Source: Lathyrus oleraceus
Taxonomy: Eukaryota; Streptophyta; Magnoliopsida; Fabales; Fabaceae
Length of the DNA stretch: 64,000 nt
NCBI RefSeq assembly: GCF_024323335.1
Contig: NC_066584.1
Location: forward strand, 418,601,819-418,665,818
Reading direction: 5' to 3'
Made by a program: the position numbers and the translations under genes. This document shows positions 32,771 through 43,484 of this stretch, piece by piece. Under the pieces are notes generated by a model, which had not been told where the DNA came from, ran no database searches, and saw only the letters and a list, made by a program, of their open reading frames with translations. How positions within the stretch are numbered: position 1 is the stretch's first letter; each line of letters opens with the position of its first letter.

Positions 32771-34279
32771 AACAACTAACTGTTATCTTAACACTAACCT
32801 AAATATATAAACTAAAATAAATTAAAAAAGAAGGATTAAAATAAAAACTAAAATAGAAGAAAACCATTGGTCTACTGTTAATTAAACCCAGCCGCATGGC
32901 TGTTGGGTTTTAGATGCTGATTGATTGGGAATACTAAAACGCTATATTAATATCCTAGTAAATGAAAATACTATTAAATGAATATCTAAGAAGTTTAAAC
33001 GTAAAAAAAAAATGGTTTCAAAGTTGGTCTACTAAAATAAATAAATAAAAAGGAATAAACAAAAGGAAACCCAAAAAGAGAAAAATGAAAAACACTGTAA
33101 CCACATAGTCCTCGTCCTCAGCTACCCTCAATCTCACTCTCTCTCGTCCTCTCCGTCTCTCTCAATCGCTAACCCCACTCAATCGCTCTATCACCACCGC
33201 GTCTCAAACTCTCGCGCCTCAAACCCTCTCAATCCCTCACCTCTCATCGCGTCCCAGCAAGGTCTCTCAACCTCGCTTCCAATCGCCCATGTCTTTCTCA
33301 ATCGTGTAAGAAATCAAATGGCTGAAACAAAAAAACTCACCTTCGGCGGTGACTACAGCAATGGTGGAGCTTTCAGGTTTGTCTTTGATTTGGTGATTTG
33401 GGTTTTTCTGTGATGTTTGGTCCGCCTCCCTCTCAAAAATTTCGTTTTGAAATTTAGGGTTTTTTGCTAAGCTTCTGCCGTTAGCTCTCAAAAATTTTTC
33501 GTCCCCTTCTACTGATCTCTGCTTTTTCTATTTATCCTTGCACATTAGGGTTTCGAAAGTGTAATTGGTGTTCAAAGGAGAAAGCTTTCAGAAGCGCTTT
33601 TGGATGCTCAGAAGTGCTTTGTCTTGTTTGATGCTATCTTCCGGAAAGGTAATCTGCACTTTAGCTTTTCCAATCGCTTTTTGTCCCAATTCCAATTTGG
33701 GAACTTTGGAATTTTACTGCTTTACTGATTGCCTGGGTTTTGTTACTGCAGTGAAAAATTATTGAAGACTCAAGAGTGGTTTCGGTTCCGGCTCCGGTTT
33801 AACAGTCTGATGGACGATAGGTTCAATTGTGTACTGGTTTAGATTTGTTGCTGCAGGACGTTACAGGTTGTTGCTGTCATGAAACTTACCATGGAACCGA
33901 TTTTATTATGCAGGTCGTGGATTCCGAGTCTTCAAAGCAAAGCAAAATGGCTTGGCGCGTTGCGAACTCCATACCAGCTGTTGTTGGATTCGTACTGTGG
34001 TCTGCAAAGAGACATAATTATGATTGAATTGCACTGTAACTTGTATTGTTTGAAATGTATTCTAACAACCACGTAACACTTTGGTTCAAAACGGAAGGCT
34101 CTTTGCAGTTAAGGAATAGCATTTCGATTGTCTCTAATCAAATTTTCATGCTTATAAGGTGCTCCCTGCTCAGATTTCTGCTAATAACACTGTCTGCTTT
34201 GTTGCATTTGACTTTGGCAGGTAACCGGAGGTAGCATCATTGCCATGCCAGCAGGGGTTGCTCCCGGAAATTATCTTTT

Positions 34280-34491
34280 ACTGAGTCTAGGAACTCAACA
34301 TCGGTCTGCTGATATGTTTCACTTAGCCAATTTGGTATCCGTCAAAACTTTGGATGCTTCGTGAGATTTTCAAATACGTGATCCTTCAAATACTCAGCAG
34401 CACGAGAGCCGCCATGACCGTCAAATATTCCAAATAAGCTCACTAAACGGCGGCCAATGGTTGATGTCTTAACATCATAGAAATCTTCCAT
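34280..34491 (-). pseudogene. Captured PP2C protein phosphatase fragment, 3' LTR copy
   Basis: Read on the minus strand from ATG at 34491, the frame gives 49 residues ending KHPKF, with the PP2C metal-binding signature LFGIFDGHGGSRAAEYL. A one-base frameshift then leads to the expected continuation LTDTKLA, and a second one to LSETYQQTDVEFLDSVKD, both typical of plant PP2C. PP2Cs are Mn/Mg-dependent Ser/Thr phosphatases. This piece has only the first metal motif and cannot be active. It lies in the element's own sense orientation. Confidence 0.8.
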
Positions 34492-34813
34492 GGTCACTCT
34501 CTTCAACTTTTATTTTCGATTTTGCTTTGCTATCTGTTTTTGATTGGTAGTTGAGAGAAAATATAAAGTGATGATGTTATGGTTTTCTTTTCGCTGTTGT
34601 TGGCAGGAATGAGGTTTTGGCCAGGTGACATGGTGGACCGGGAACAAAGGAATTGGCTGTAGTTTCCAAGAGCAAACTCTTACGATGTTGGTGCAGTTGG
34701 TAGCATTTTAAACATATCTTGTTTTACTGCAGGAACATATGTCGAAGTGAGTGCGAAAACCAAAATTCAGGTGCATTACTTTGTCAAATTCACAATGTAT
34801 GTGCCATGTTTGA

Positions 34814-35212
34814 TCATGACTTGGTTGATGCCGCTGTGATTTCACTATGGCTTTGTTGCAGGGTATCGACGGCATGATGCGTCACATGTATGTGTTGTGA
34901 GGTTACCGTCACGGTTATTCTTCCGGCAGGGTCACGGCTTATCTGAGAAGTTTGAACACTTTCTTGTTGTTGCAATGGCATTGATAGTGGAATAGATGAA
35001 AGTGGTGCATTAGGAACATGTGGCCATCGGGCTTGCACCGACATCTCAGTAGAGTGCTGGAAAGGAGAAACATCATACATAGCCACTGGAGATGCCATTG
35101 GCAGAAGTGGTGAACCAGGAGCAAGATGTTGAGTTTGAGAAAGCATGCTAGCAGGAAAATGTGAGATCATCTGGCCTGAAGAATTCTGTGCATTTGGTAA
35201 AGCAGGCCACAA
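34814..35212 (-). pseudogene. Captured Gln/Pro/Ser-rich host protein fragment, 3' LTR copy
   Basis: A 132-residue minus-strand ORF is rich in Pro, Ser, Gln and His (HLAPGSPLLPMASPVAMYDV, SIPLSMPLQQQESVQTSQIS). It looks like part of an ordinary plant nuclear protein and not like retroelement protein, but I cannot name the family. The final 20 residues may be read-through of non-coding sequence. A one-base difference near 35238 makes this ORF shorter than its twin at 47284-47736. Confidence 0.5.
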
Positions 35213-35247
35213 CGAAATTGGCGGTGTCTCATTTTTTTTCTTGATTA

Positions 35248-35724
35248 TTATGTTGTAAAATGATCAATGGTATTTGGAATTCTTTTGAAGATATGCTCTA
35301 CTGTAAACCTTGCAGTAGTTTTCACTTCAAATTCATTATGTATTTGTCTAATAATAACATGCTCCGAAGTAGACATTGAAGGTGTTTTCGAAACATTTTT
35401 ATGAACTTGATTAAACAACCAAGATAACAAATACCCAATCAATACTCCCACAACTCCAATACTTAATGAGACAAGTATTGCTTTGCTTGTTGTTCCTTTA
35501 TGTTTCTATGGTTGACACGGTGAAATATTCCCCGCTAGAGCTTCACTGCCGTAGAAATTGTAACTATGCTGATCTTGTTTCTCCTCATTTGATGAACGGT
35601 TTCTAGCACACAAAACAACCTTTGTTTTTTTTTTTTTTTGTCTCAAACAGCTAGGTAGTTCACCTTTCAAAAGATTTGAAGACAAATTCACAAACTGAAG
35701 TTCTTGTAAGCAAATTTCCTTCAT
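35248..35724 (-). pseudogene. Captured LRR receptor-like kinase fragment, 3' LTR copy
   Basis: The minus strand encodes one leucine-rich repeat (LQFVNLSSNLLKGELPSCL), the juxtamembrane piece DQHSYNFYGSEALAGN, and a transmembrane helix (KAILVSLSIGVVGVLIGYLL) followed by basic residues. This order and wording resemble the inactive LRR receptor kinases of the At3g03770 group. A stop near 35516 splits the two parts, and a poly-T run replaces some sequence after PSCL. The kinase domain is missing. Confidence 0.7.
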
Positions 35725-35810
35725 GCATAATCAACAATCATCGCATTCCAACATGTGGTATCCAACTTATCAGGAACCAACTCAAGCAATTCTCTAGCCC
35801 TTTTTAGGCT
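35721..35810 (-). pseudogene. Captured PPR-protein fragment, 3' LTR copy
   Basis: ARELLELVPDKLDTTCWNAMIVDYA is a close match to one pentatricopeptide repeat of the plant PLS type (A...LF...P..D...WNAMI..YA). It ends in a stop exactly where the LRR fragment begins in another frame, so the two are a direct fusion of unrelated gene pieces. Plant PPR proteins bind organelle RNA, but a single repeat cannot. Confidence 0.65.
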
Positions 35811-36036
35811 TTTTCTAAATGAATGACTTCGTGGGAAATCATTAAACATGAATGAATAGAAAATCTCAATATGACATGAAGAAAATATGAATGCAAATTT
35901 TGAAAAATGTGAAAAAAAGCGTAAAAACACGAAATAGTAAATATGAAGATGAATGAAGGATATGAATGTGAATGAAAAAAAGAATGCAAACCAATGATTG
36001 ATGGAAAAATTTCAGGATCAAAATCGGGGTATGACA

Positions 36037-36052
36037 GTTGCCCCTATTTAAG
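36037..36052 (-). promoter_or_regulatory. Polypurine tract of the young element
   Basis: On the minus strand, AAATAGGGGCAAC lies directly before the 3' LTR start TGTCATACC. This is where plus-strand DNA synthesis would be primed. Confidence 0.6.
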
Positions 36053-36419
36053 TATCTTCAACTTGAGAATATGAAGCAGGACACTCTTCATATGATCATA
36101 GTGGGAGATGCTTAAATACTAAGAAGACCCGGATTTTGATCCTGAATCCCTATGACATGATGTGATATGATATGATATGCCATGATATGCATGGATGCAT
36201 GATTCTTTTTTTGTAATTTTTATCTGTTAGGGATATGGTGGACCCTTAACAGGAGACGCTACTAGACAGACCAAACTGTGGGGAATACTGATGATCCACA
36301 GGGAGACAGACAAATGGTAAGAAACAACTTGCTGGGGAAACAGTCCTGCTGGAGACTCAGACACACACTGGGGAGTATTCAAAGTGAGATCTGATAAACG
36401 ACACTTAGAATACAAGGGA

Positions 36420-37480
36420 TTTCGGTGGTAAGTTCACACATGACTTACTAAACCCGAATAAAGGAAAAGATGCTACAACAGGTTCATACATGACCTGACA
36501 ACGCTGGGGAATAATCAAGGAGAAAACTCTTCAGAACAGGTTCATGTATGACCTGACACCGGAATAAGGGTTCAACAACAGGTTCATACATAACCTGAAT
36601 AGGATTGAACAAAGAATCTTCAGAGCAGGTTCAAGTATGACCGGACCCCGGAATAAAAGCTCAATAACAGGTTCATACATGACCTGAATGGTACTGAACA
36701 AAGAATCTTCAGAGCAGGTTCAAGTATAACCGGACCCCGGAATAAAAAGGTTCAATGACAGGTTCAAACATGACCTGAATAGGATTGAACAAAGAATCTT
36801 CAGAGTAGGTTCAAGCATGACCGGACCCCGGAATAAAAAGGTTCAATGACAGGTTCATACATGACCTGAATAGGATTGAACAAAGAATCTTCAGAGTAGG
36901 TTCAAGCATGACCGGACCCCGGAATAAAAAGGTTCAATGACAGGTTCAAACATGACCTGAATAGGATTGAACAAAGAATCTTCAGAGTAGGTTTAAGCAT
37001 GACCGGACCCCGGAATAAAAAGGTTCAATGACAGGTTCATACATGACCTGAATAGGATTGAACAAAGAATCTTCAGAGTAGGTTCAAGCATGACCGGACC
37101 CCGGAATAAAAAGGTTCAATGACAGGTTCAAACATGACCTGAATAGGATTGAACAAAGAATCTTCAGAGTAGGTTCAAGCATGACCGGACCCCGGAATAA
37201 AAAAGGTTCAATGACAGGTTCATACATGACCTGAATAGGATTGAACAAAGAATCTTCAGAGTAGGTTCAAGCATGACCGGACCCCGGAATAAAAAGGTTC
37301 AATGACAGGTTCAAACATGACCTGAATAGGATTGAACAAAGAATCTTCAGAGTAGGTTCAAGCATGACCGGACCCCGGAATAAAAAGGTTCAATGACAGG
37401 TTCGTACATGACCTGAATAGGATTGAACAAAGAATGGAAAAACTCTTCAGAGCAGGTTCAAGGATGGCCTGACCCCGGAA
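36420..37480 (-). repeat. Tandem array with 91-bp unit and 182-bp higher order
   Basis: Units marked by GAACAAAGAATCTTCAGAG recur near 36606, 36698, 36787, 36877, 36969, 37060, 37151, 37244 and 37335, with degenerate units at both ends. Each unit is two related halves of about 45 bases, each opening AGGTTCA...ATGACC. Alternate units carry TTCATACATG and TTCAAACATG, so the true period in the middle is 182 bases. It lies in the 3' part of the internal region, next to the polypurine tract. Confidence 0.9.
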
Positions 37481-40281
37481 TAACAACAATTGGACTCTGA
37501 CCGTAAGCAATGGACTACAACCAGCTTTTAACGGATTTTGCCAACAACAATTGGACTTTGAAATGAGTTCTAGTAACAACTGATCTTTAGGAGACACCAA
37601 TGAGTCTTGAAACAATTCCAGGGAATGACATAGGGGTTCTGGAACTTCGTCAGAATAAAAGTGACATGTCTGGGAATTCATCGGAGAGTAAAAGAAACAA
37701 ATTCTGGAAATGCATCGGAATTACAAGTGATATTCCGGAAATACAACAGAATACAGACACATCTGGTAATACATCAAGGAAATTCTGGAAATACATCAGA
37801 ATATAGACACATCAGAGAACACCTCAGATAGATGGTGAAACATCTGGAAATACATCAGACCAGTTATGGAAATTCATCAATAAACCAAGGAGTAATCCGG
37901 AAATTCATCGGATAATCCAAAAAGAAAATGAACCTTAATGGAAAATTTTCTAATAGGTGCCAACTGGGTTGGATTTGAAAATGACTGCAAAAACCGAATG
38001 ATGGTTTAAGGGCACCAAATACAGACTGGAATTAGAGGTCAAAGGATATAGGATCAACAACAAGACCTGGGTCAATGCAAAATGAGCACGAAGTACATTT
38101 TGGCTATGCATGATTTGAATTCTTTTATGCATGATATATGAATGATCATGCTATGAGAATGCTGACACCTGAGTGGACTGGGAGTTGGTAAAGGCTTTTT
38201 ATGGAAGCTCATGATTCCTCAACACCGAGAACTCAACCAAATATTTTATGATAGATGTTGTCAAAGGAGGATTCTATCCAGTTTGATAGCCACAGCTTAG
38301 CCAATGGATCCTTTTGGAGGATTAATGAATCGTGCTAGCATAATTTTCGGGCACTCATCTTAAACTCAATAGTTGTTGACGTATGACAGAATTTGTTTGA
38401 GCAGTTTGAAAGCACGAAGAAAGAGGTTCTGCCCCTCTGTGGCTCATCTTGCCCCAGTTTGTTGGGACTTTGGAGATGTTCACCTTGAAAATGGGTTTGG
38501 AAACAACTTGCCATGAGACTACCTCGAGATGGCTTGCCCCAAGTGTTTGAAACTTGTAATGGTCTTGACTAACCAAATGCTGGAATGGTAGACTCTTGAT
38601 TGATTTTCCTTTGGATAGTTGGACTTACCGAGCTCTGAGGTGGTTTGCCCCAGTCTAAGTCTTGAAGCAAATTACTCTTGGCTAACTGAACCATGGAGTG
38701 ACTGGACTTACTGAGCTCTGAGGTGGCTTGCTCCGGTCTAAGTCTTGAAGCAAATTACTCTTGGTTAGCTGAACCTTGGAGTGATTGGACTTACTGAGCT
38801 CTGAGGTGGCTTGCCCCGGTCTGATTCTTGAAGCAGATTACTCTTGGCTAGATGACCCTTAGGGTGACTAGCTCGAATTAACTGATGCTCAAAGTGATTT
38901 GCCCTTGACTAGACTTCTTTCACTCCATCAAGTTCTTCAACTGTATATTGTTGGAATTTCTTTGACGCTAAGTGTTGACTTGCAAATAAGATTGTGCATT
39001 CAAAAAATGGTAATTTTAATGCAATGTTTATGCAAAAATTTGAAATCAAAGTTTATTGATTTAAATGGGTGAAATACAGTGAACGAGTCATTGATAAGAA
39101 CACAACGGTGATCAAGTCATTCACAGTATGCAAGTTGGTGCCATCAAATGATTAACAAAAATCGTTTGGAGTCAAGTTAACACCACCTTGTTATAGTATG
39201 CTTTCAAAATAAACCCTGCCTCAATTAGGTCTTTTAAGGGTTGTAACGCGGTCTGGTTCGCGGTTTCTTGAAACAAAAGGATATAAGGCTCAAAATTTGT
39301 TTTTACCCACCCCTTCTTCTTGATGATCTCCAGTTCCTACGTTCAGTTAATTCAATACACGCATTCGACTTCCAAGAGGGTTCGAAGGTGTGATGAGGAT
39401 TCAAGACGAATTTTTCTTGAAATGGCAGTCACCTTATTTTTTTGTTTTGTTGAGGGTTTTGGTGACCTCTTTTTGTTTTTCTTTGTCCCTTATTGTGCCT
39501 GGACCGCTTCTTTGAAGCTTTCGGTCCATCGGGATGCCCTGACTTTTGCCTAAGTCATTTTTGTGGTGTTTGACTTAGCGGACTTTTATTTTTTATTTTT
39601 TAAAGGTATTGACTGCCACATTATTGGTGGATAAGGATCAACCAACACTAATTTTAGCTTTTCTTAACTTCTTCAACACTTCAACATGTGTGCGAAGGAT
39701 AACACGTGGTTGAACCTAATTGGAGGGTGTTCATATGGACGATTTTTGAAAGATCGAATACATGATCAAAATATCTGAACACAACTACCCTGCCCCAGGT
39801 TAAGATTAAGGGTTTTAGATCCGAAATAAACACCAACTTCTAGGCTCAAAGTGGTTGTTTAGGGATTAACTCCTTATCACTCCAGTGTTTGGGGATTTGA
39901 GACAATGCCTTACATCATCGACAAGGTTTTACTCAAAAGCATACCACAACAATTTCAGGTGTTTTGTTTTCATCATCCTCCCTCCAATCTTTGTTAACAC
40001 AACAGTTCGATAAACAAAAGTGAATGAGAGGAGTATTTTTGTTTTTTAACATAAATGAAAAACGAGTGAATACGAATGGATCAATTCAAAAGATGCATAA
40101 ACATTTCATTAATCCTACCAATTCAAAGAAAACAACAATGCTTAAGAAGCAGATAACAGTCAACATGCAAGGAAACTACAAAAGAAATGCTGAAACAGCC
40201 AAATGATTGCCAGCTTTGGGGAATGACTTCTTCAATCTTGATCCATGAACTTAGGGGGACACCCCTTCGAGATCTTCGCAC
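37481..40281 (-). other. Non-coding internal region of the young element
   Basis: No retroelement enzyme domain is detectable on either strand. The stretch 37590-37920 has short repeats of GGAAATACATCAGAA-like words. The stretch 38621-38880 holds three copies of an approximately 83-base unit (GGACTTACTGAGCTCTGAGG). The remainder has only short ORFs without recognisable products. The enzyme genes of an Ogre-like element would be expected here, so this is replaced or expanded sequence. Confidence 0.7.
38621..38880. repeat. Three copies of an approximately 83-bp tandem unit
   Basis: Units begin GGACTTAC at about 38621, 38704 and 38787. Each contains GAGCTCTGAGGTGG, TTGCCCC and CTTGAAGCA, and the last is more diverged. 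They are unrelated in sequence to the 91-bp array. Confidence 0.75.
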
Positions 40282-41727
40282 TTATCCGATCGATGGGTTA
40301 ACATTTACCACCAAGCTTCCTTCTTGAAAGGCTATGTACCTGTTGTCAATCAGCTGCTGTACTTTGGCTTTGAAAGCGTCACAGTCTTCAGTTGAGTGCC
40401 CTTCGGATCCGGCATGATATCCACATTTCTCATTTGGGTTATACCCGGGTGGGTAAGGTTGTGGAACCGGTTTAAGAGACTTGGGAACCACCAACGAGTT
40501 TTGAATCAGAGGTTGTAGGAGTTGGCTGTATGTCATGAAGACCGGATGTTGAGGATCATTTTTCCTTTCCAAGTTACCTTGAGGCCTTTGCTGATTGTGA
40601 TACCTCGGGCCTTGGGCTTGTTGATTTGGATGAGGGGTAAACCAGGATTGTTGGCAATGAAGACCAGAAGGTGGTGGTTGCTGGTACAACACTTTGGGCA
40701 TTGCTAACTGCTCATCTTCAGCCACTTGAAGGTTGGGATCAACAAGTCTTTTGACATTGGCAGGATGACCTTCAAATTCTTTTCCTTCAGTCTCATCGTT
40801 GAACGCAACCCTCTTGGATTCACTACTCACCTCTCCTTTTCTTTCATTGGTATGGGTCGTGGTATTGGAAATCCAAGGCGGTATCTCAATGCTCTTACCA
40901 GGAAACAATGATAGCTCATTAGCCACATCCCTGACATCTTCCTTGTGGTACAAAACCTTGAGGGATCTCAAGGGTCCTTTCCCTTTCTCATTATCTGGTC
41001 CAGAAATCAAGGTATATGTACCTGAGCCTTCCTCCTTGAGTGTTGGTGACCTTATGTCAATCAATCTTTGCAGCTTGAGCTTAAAACTCACGCATTCCTC
41101 GATGGAGTGCCCCATTGTTCCAGTATGGTATTCACACTTGATCTTCGGGTGATCTTCTTCAAAGACTAAGCTCTTCTTGTTAATCAGTCCTCGTACCAAA
41201 TATTTTAGCGCACAACAAGAATCTAGGTCATGTCCCAATGCCCCTTTATGGAATTCACATGTTGCATTTGGATTGTACCATGGCAGGTATGGTGACACAG
41301 GTGTGAGAGCTCGAGGGGTTACCAAAGTATTCTGGATCAGTAGCGGGTAAAGCTTGCTATATGGTACCGGAATCGAGTCATTGTGATCCTTGTTCCTCTT
41401 GTTCTGATTCTGATTTTTATTCTGAACCTGGCTTTGGTGACTTTGAGGAGGAATAGCCAGAGGATGTTGCTGATGACGCCTTGAGGGAGGTCCATATACT
41501 GGTAAATGAGGAGTTGCCACATAGAATTTCCCTTGACTTGAGGTAACACCGGATGGATGCGGGGTAGTAGCTCTCTTTGTTGCAGCAGCGTATATTGGGT
41601 GACCCTCTTTTCTCAACAAGACTTGCAGGGTTTCCAAGACCCATCTCATTTGGCTCTTCAAAAGGTTAAGTTCCTCCTTCAGTGCTTCTTGGCTATTTCT
41701 TAGCTCGTCCATCATCTCCTGAGACAT
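40282..41727 (-). CDS. Rearranged gag of the young element with three zinc-knuckle-like motifs
   Basis: An intact minus-strand ORF. I take ATG at 41727 (MSQEMMDELRNSQEALKEEL), because this is the conserved Ogre-type gag start, giving 481 residues; the frame stays open upstream to 41946. Residues 1-35 are coiled coil. The capsid domain that normally follows is missing. The rest is a Gln/Pro-rich linker and three similar C-terminal modules with CX2HX5HX4C motifs at about 157-171, 198-212 and 435-449 (CEFHKGALGHDLDSC, CEYHTGTMGHSIEEC, CGYHAGSEGHSTEDC). The first and third are preceded by a Tyr/Leu/Pro-rich YSKLYPLLIQN- or YSQLLQPLIQN-type segment. It may bind RNA but should not form a capsid alone. 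Its role in movement is inference. Confidence 0.8.
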   Translation of the reverse strand: MSQEMMDELRNSQEALKEELNLLKSQMRWVLETLQVLLRKEGHPIYAAATKRATTPHPSGVTSSQGKFYVATPHLPVYGPPSRRHQQHPLAIPPQSHQSQVQNKNQNQNKRNKDHNDSIPVPYSKLYPLLIQNTLVTPRALTPVSPYLPWYNPNATCEFHKGALGHDLDSCCALKYLVRGLINKKSLVFEEDHPKIKCEYHTGTMGHSIEECVSFKLKLQRLIDIRSPTLKEEGSGTYTLISGPDNEKGKGPLRSLKVLYHKEDVRDVANELSLFPGKSIEIPPWISNTTTHTNERKGEVSSESKRVAFNDETEGKEFEGHPANVKRLVDPNLQVAEDEQLAMPKVLYQQPPPSGLHCQQSWFTPHPNQQAQGPRYHNQQRPQGNLERKNDPQHPVFMTYSQLLQPLIQNSLVVPKSLKPVPQPYPPGYNPNEKCGYHAGSEGHSTEDCDAFKAKVQQLIDNRYIAFQEGSLVVNVNPSIG

Positions 41728-41989
41728 GGTTCTTTGTTCTAAACGCGTGTTGAGAATCACTTTGCTTCGCGGACAAAAGATGGATGAGTTTTTTTTTGGT
41801 ATTTTGTCTGGAGAATGACATGCATTATGATGCGATGCAAATGCAATGGAATGCGAATGAATGCAATGCAAGCCATGCACATTTGTTTTTTCTTCAATAC
41901 ATGGGTTCAAAAGTCCAAGGTACTGATAAATCTGATTGTTTTCCAAGAATAGGTTCTCACCGGGTAAGATCTAAGATTTTGTTACAAAG

Positions 41990-42500
41990 GATCCCCAGAG
42001 TCATTGATTCACAAGAATGTTTGACGCTTACGGGAAATACTTTCCGGTCGTCAACTCCATCAAGGGAATCTATTCTGGGTGAGGTTCTCGTACCGACTCT
42101 TACGAAGTATACACCTCGCGAGTCCGTACTACGCAACCATCGACTGGGTTCTAGACAGGGTACTCAGAGTCATGGATTCGAAAGACTGTTTGACGCTTAC
42201 GGAAAATACTTTCCGGTCATCAACTCCATCTGGAGAATCTATTCTGAGCGAGGTTCTCGTATCGATCCTTACGAGGTATCCACCTCGGGAACCCATACTA
42301 CGCAACCATCATTTCTAGTTGGCCAAAGGTTTAATGTTCTAAAAGGTCCTTAGAGTCATGGACCCCTTTGAAACATCGGCGCTTACGAGGTATACACCTC
42401 GGGCGATAATATTTGCAAAAGGATCTACTCTAAGTGAGGTTCTCGTACCGACCCTTACGAAGTATTCACCTCGGGAGTCCGTACTACTCAACCATCGTCC
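41990..42500 (-). repeat. Three leader repeats of about 170 bp between primer site and gag
   Basis: Copies at about 41990-42161, 42162-42330 and 42345-42500 share AGAGTCATGGATTC, GACGCTTACG, GAGGTTCTCGTACCGA and CCGTACTACGCAACCATCG. The third is internally rearranged. Repeated leader sequence might carry packaging signals, but nothing here proves that. Confidence 0.75.
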
Positions 42501-42730
42501 TATCTTATGTGTTTTTTTTTCACTCTAGACTCGGGTGTAGAGTCTTTCCCACATGGTTCGCAATCAAATACCCATATACCAACAATCACAATAGAACCAA
42601 TATACAACAGATATATCAATATAATAATAAAGATAATAACAAACAATAAATAAGGAAAAGCCACACAATTAAACAAACAAAGGCACACAAACGTCCTAAC
42701 TAGGCTTGACTCGCTTAGGGATGTCTGAAT

Positions 42731-42748
42731 TCCCCAGCAGAGTCGCCA
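42731..42748 (-). promoter_or_regulatory. Primer binding site, tRNA-Arg type, of the young element
   Basis: On the minus strand it is TGGCGACTCTGCTGGGGA, two bases after the 5' LTR end GCGACA. It is identical to the Ogre A site at 10644-10661, tying this element to the Ogre replication machinery. Confidence 0.9.
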
Positions 42749-43484
42749 TCTGTCGCACCTCGAAAAAATGGGGATACGACTTCAAAGCGAAGCGCGATCG
42801 CACGCTCGCAATGATGGACTGAACAGAGTCGCCACCGAACTTTATTTATTCCTAAAAAGGAAAGGGGAAATATCGATAAAACCCAAGACAAAAGAAAGGA
42901 TAAGATATGGTCATCGCAACCAATATCAGGGTTCGGGAGTCGATTACGCAAGGGGAAGGTATTAGCACCCCTCACGTCCGTTGTACTCAACGGGAACCAT
43001 TAGGTCAGTTGTGTGCGTTAGTGTTAGTTTAAATGTTAGGCTTTTCGAATTATTTAAGTGGGAAAGAAAGAATAAAAGAAAGAAGAAATGTTTTTGGATT
43101 TTTTAACAAAGGACTAAACCTAAGTTTTTTATTAGTGGGCCTGACAAGATTTAAAAATCCTGCTCCTACGTATCTCAAAAGAGAAATCAAGGCTTACGTA
43201 GTTCTGGGTAGAAAAATGTTTGTTTGTTGGTCGATTTTAGCGAAAGCTATATTGTATTAATCGACGAAAACATCGTTTTACCCAAAACAGATGAGGAGTG
43301 GACGCATACCACACATCGAACGGATTTATAAATCTACATTCGGAAAAGCGTCACTTATCTCTACTCAACAATCGTGGCCGAAACATTGTTTTGTATCTCT
43401 TAAGACAATATATCTTTCGTTTATGAAAAAGGTTTTTGATTAATCGCACGGCGGCGAGAAAAAGTTTGATTGGTTGGATGTATT

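Larger units (their letters stand above)
30279..36036 (-). repeat. 3' LTR of the young element (5758 bp)
   Basis: It is the direct repeat of 42751-48504. Differences I could see are A/G at about 31020, an extra T at about 31186, T/A at about 33496, an extra A at about 34567, an extra T at about 35238, and T/G plus one base in the poly-T at about 35630. Inside it, in minus-strand order, are gene fragments (35810 down to 34280), a CT-rich non-coding part (33110-33290), a tRNA-like segment (32701-32770) and six hairpin repeats (32075 down to 31013). Confidence 0.9.

Noticed and set aside
33267..34076. Plus-strand exon-like pieces in the LTR (MAETKKLTFGGDYSNGG at 33319, CT-rich leader, several TGCAG acceptors up to 34030)
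   Set aside because: They look like a plus-strand captured gene, but frames do not join across the apparent splice sites and I recognise no family. Left as an open possibility, not annotated.
36420..37480. Regular repeats that could suggest a CRISPR-like array
   Set aside because: The units are contiguous 91-bp tandem copies without unique spacers, in a plant retroelement.
39320..39553. 77-residue plus-strand ORF with hydrophobic stretch in the young element
   Set aside because: No recognisable motif; T-rich sequence on the antisense strand of the element easily gives Phe/Leu-rich frames.
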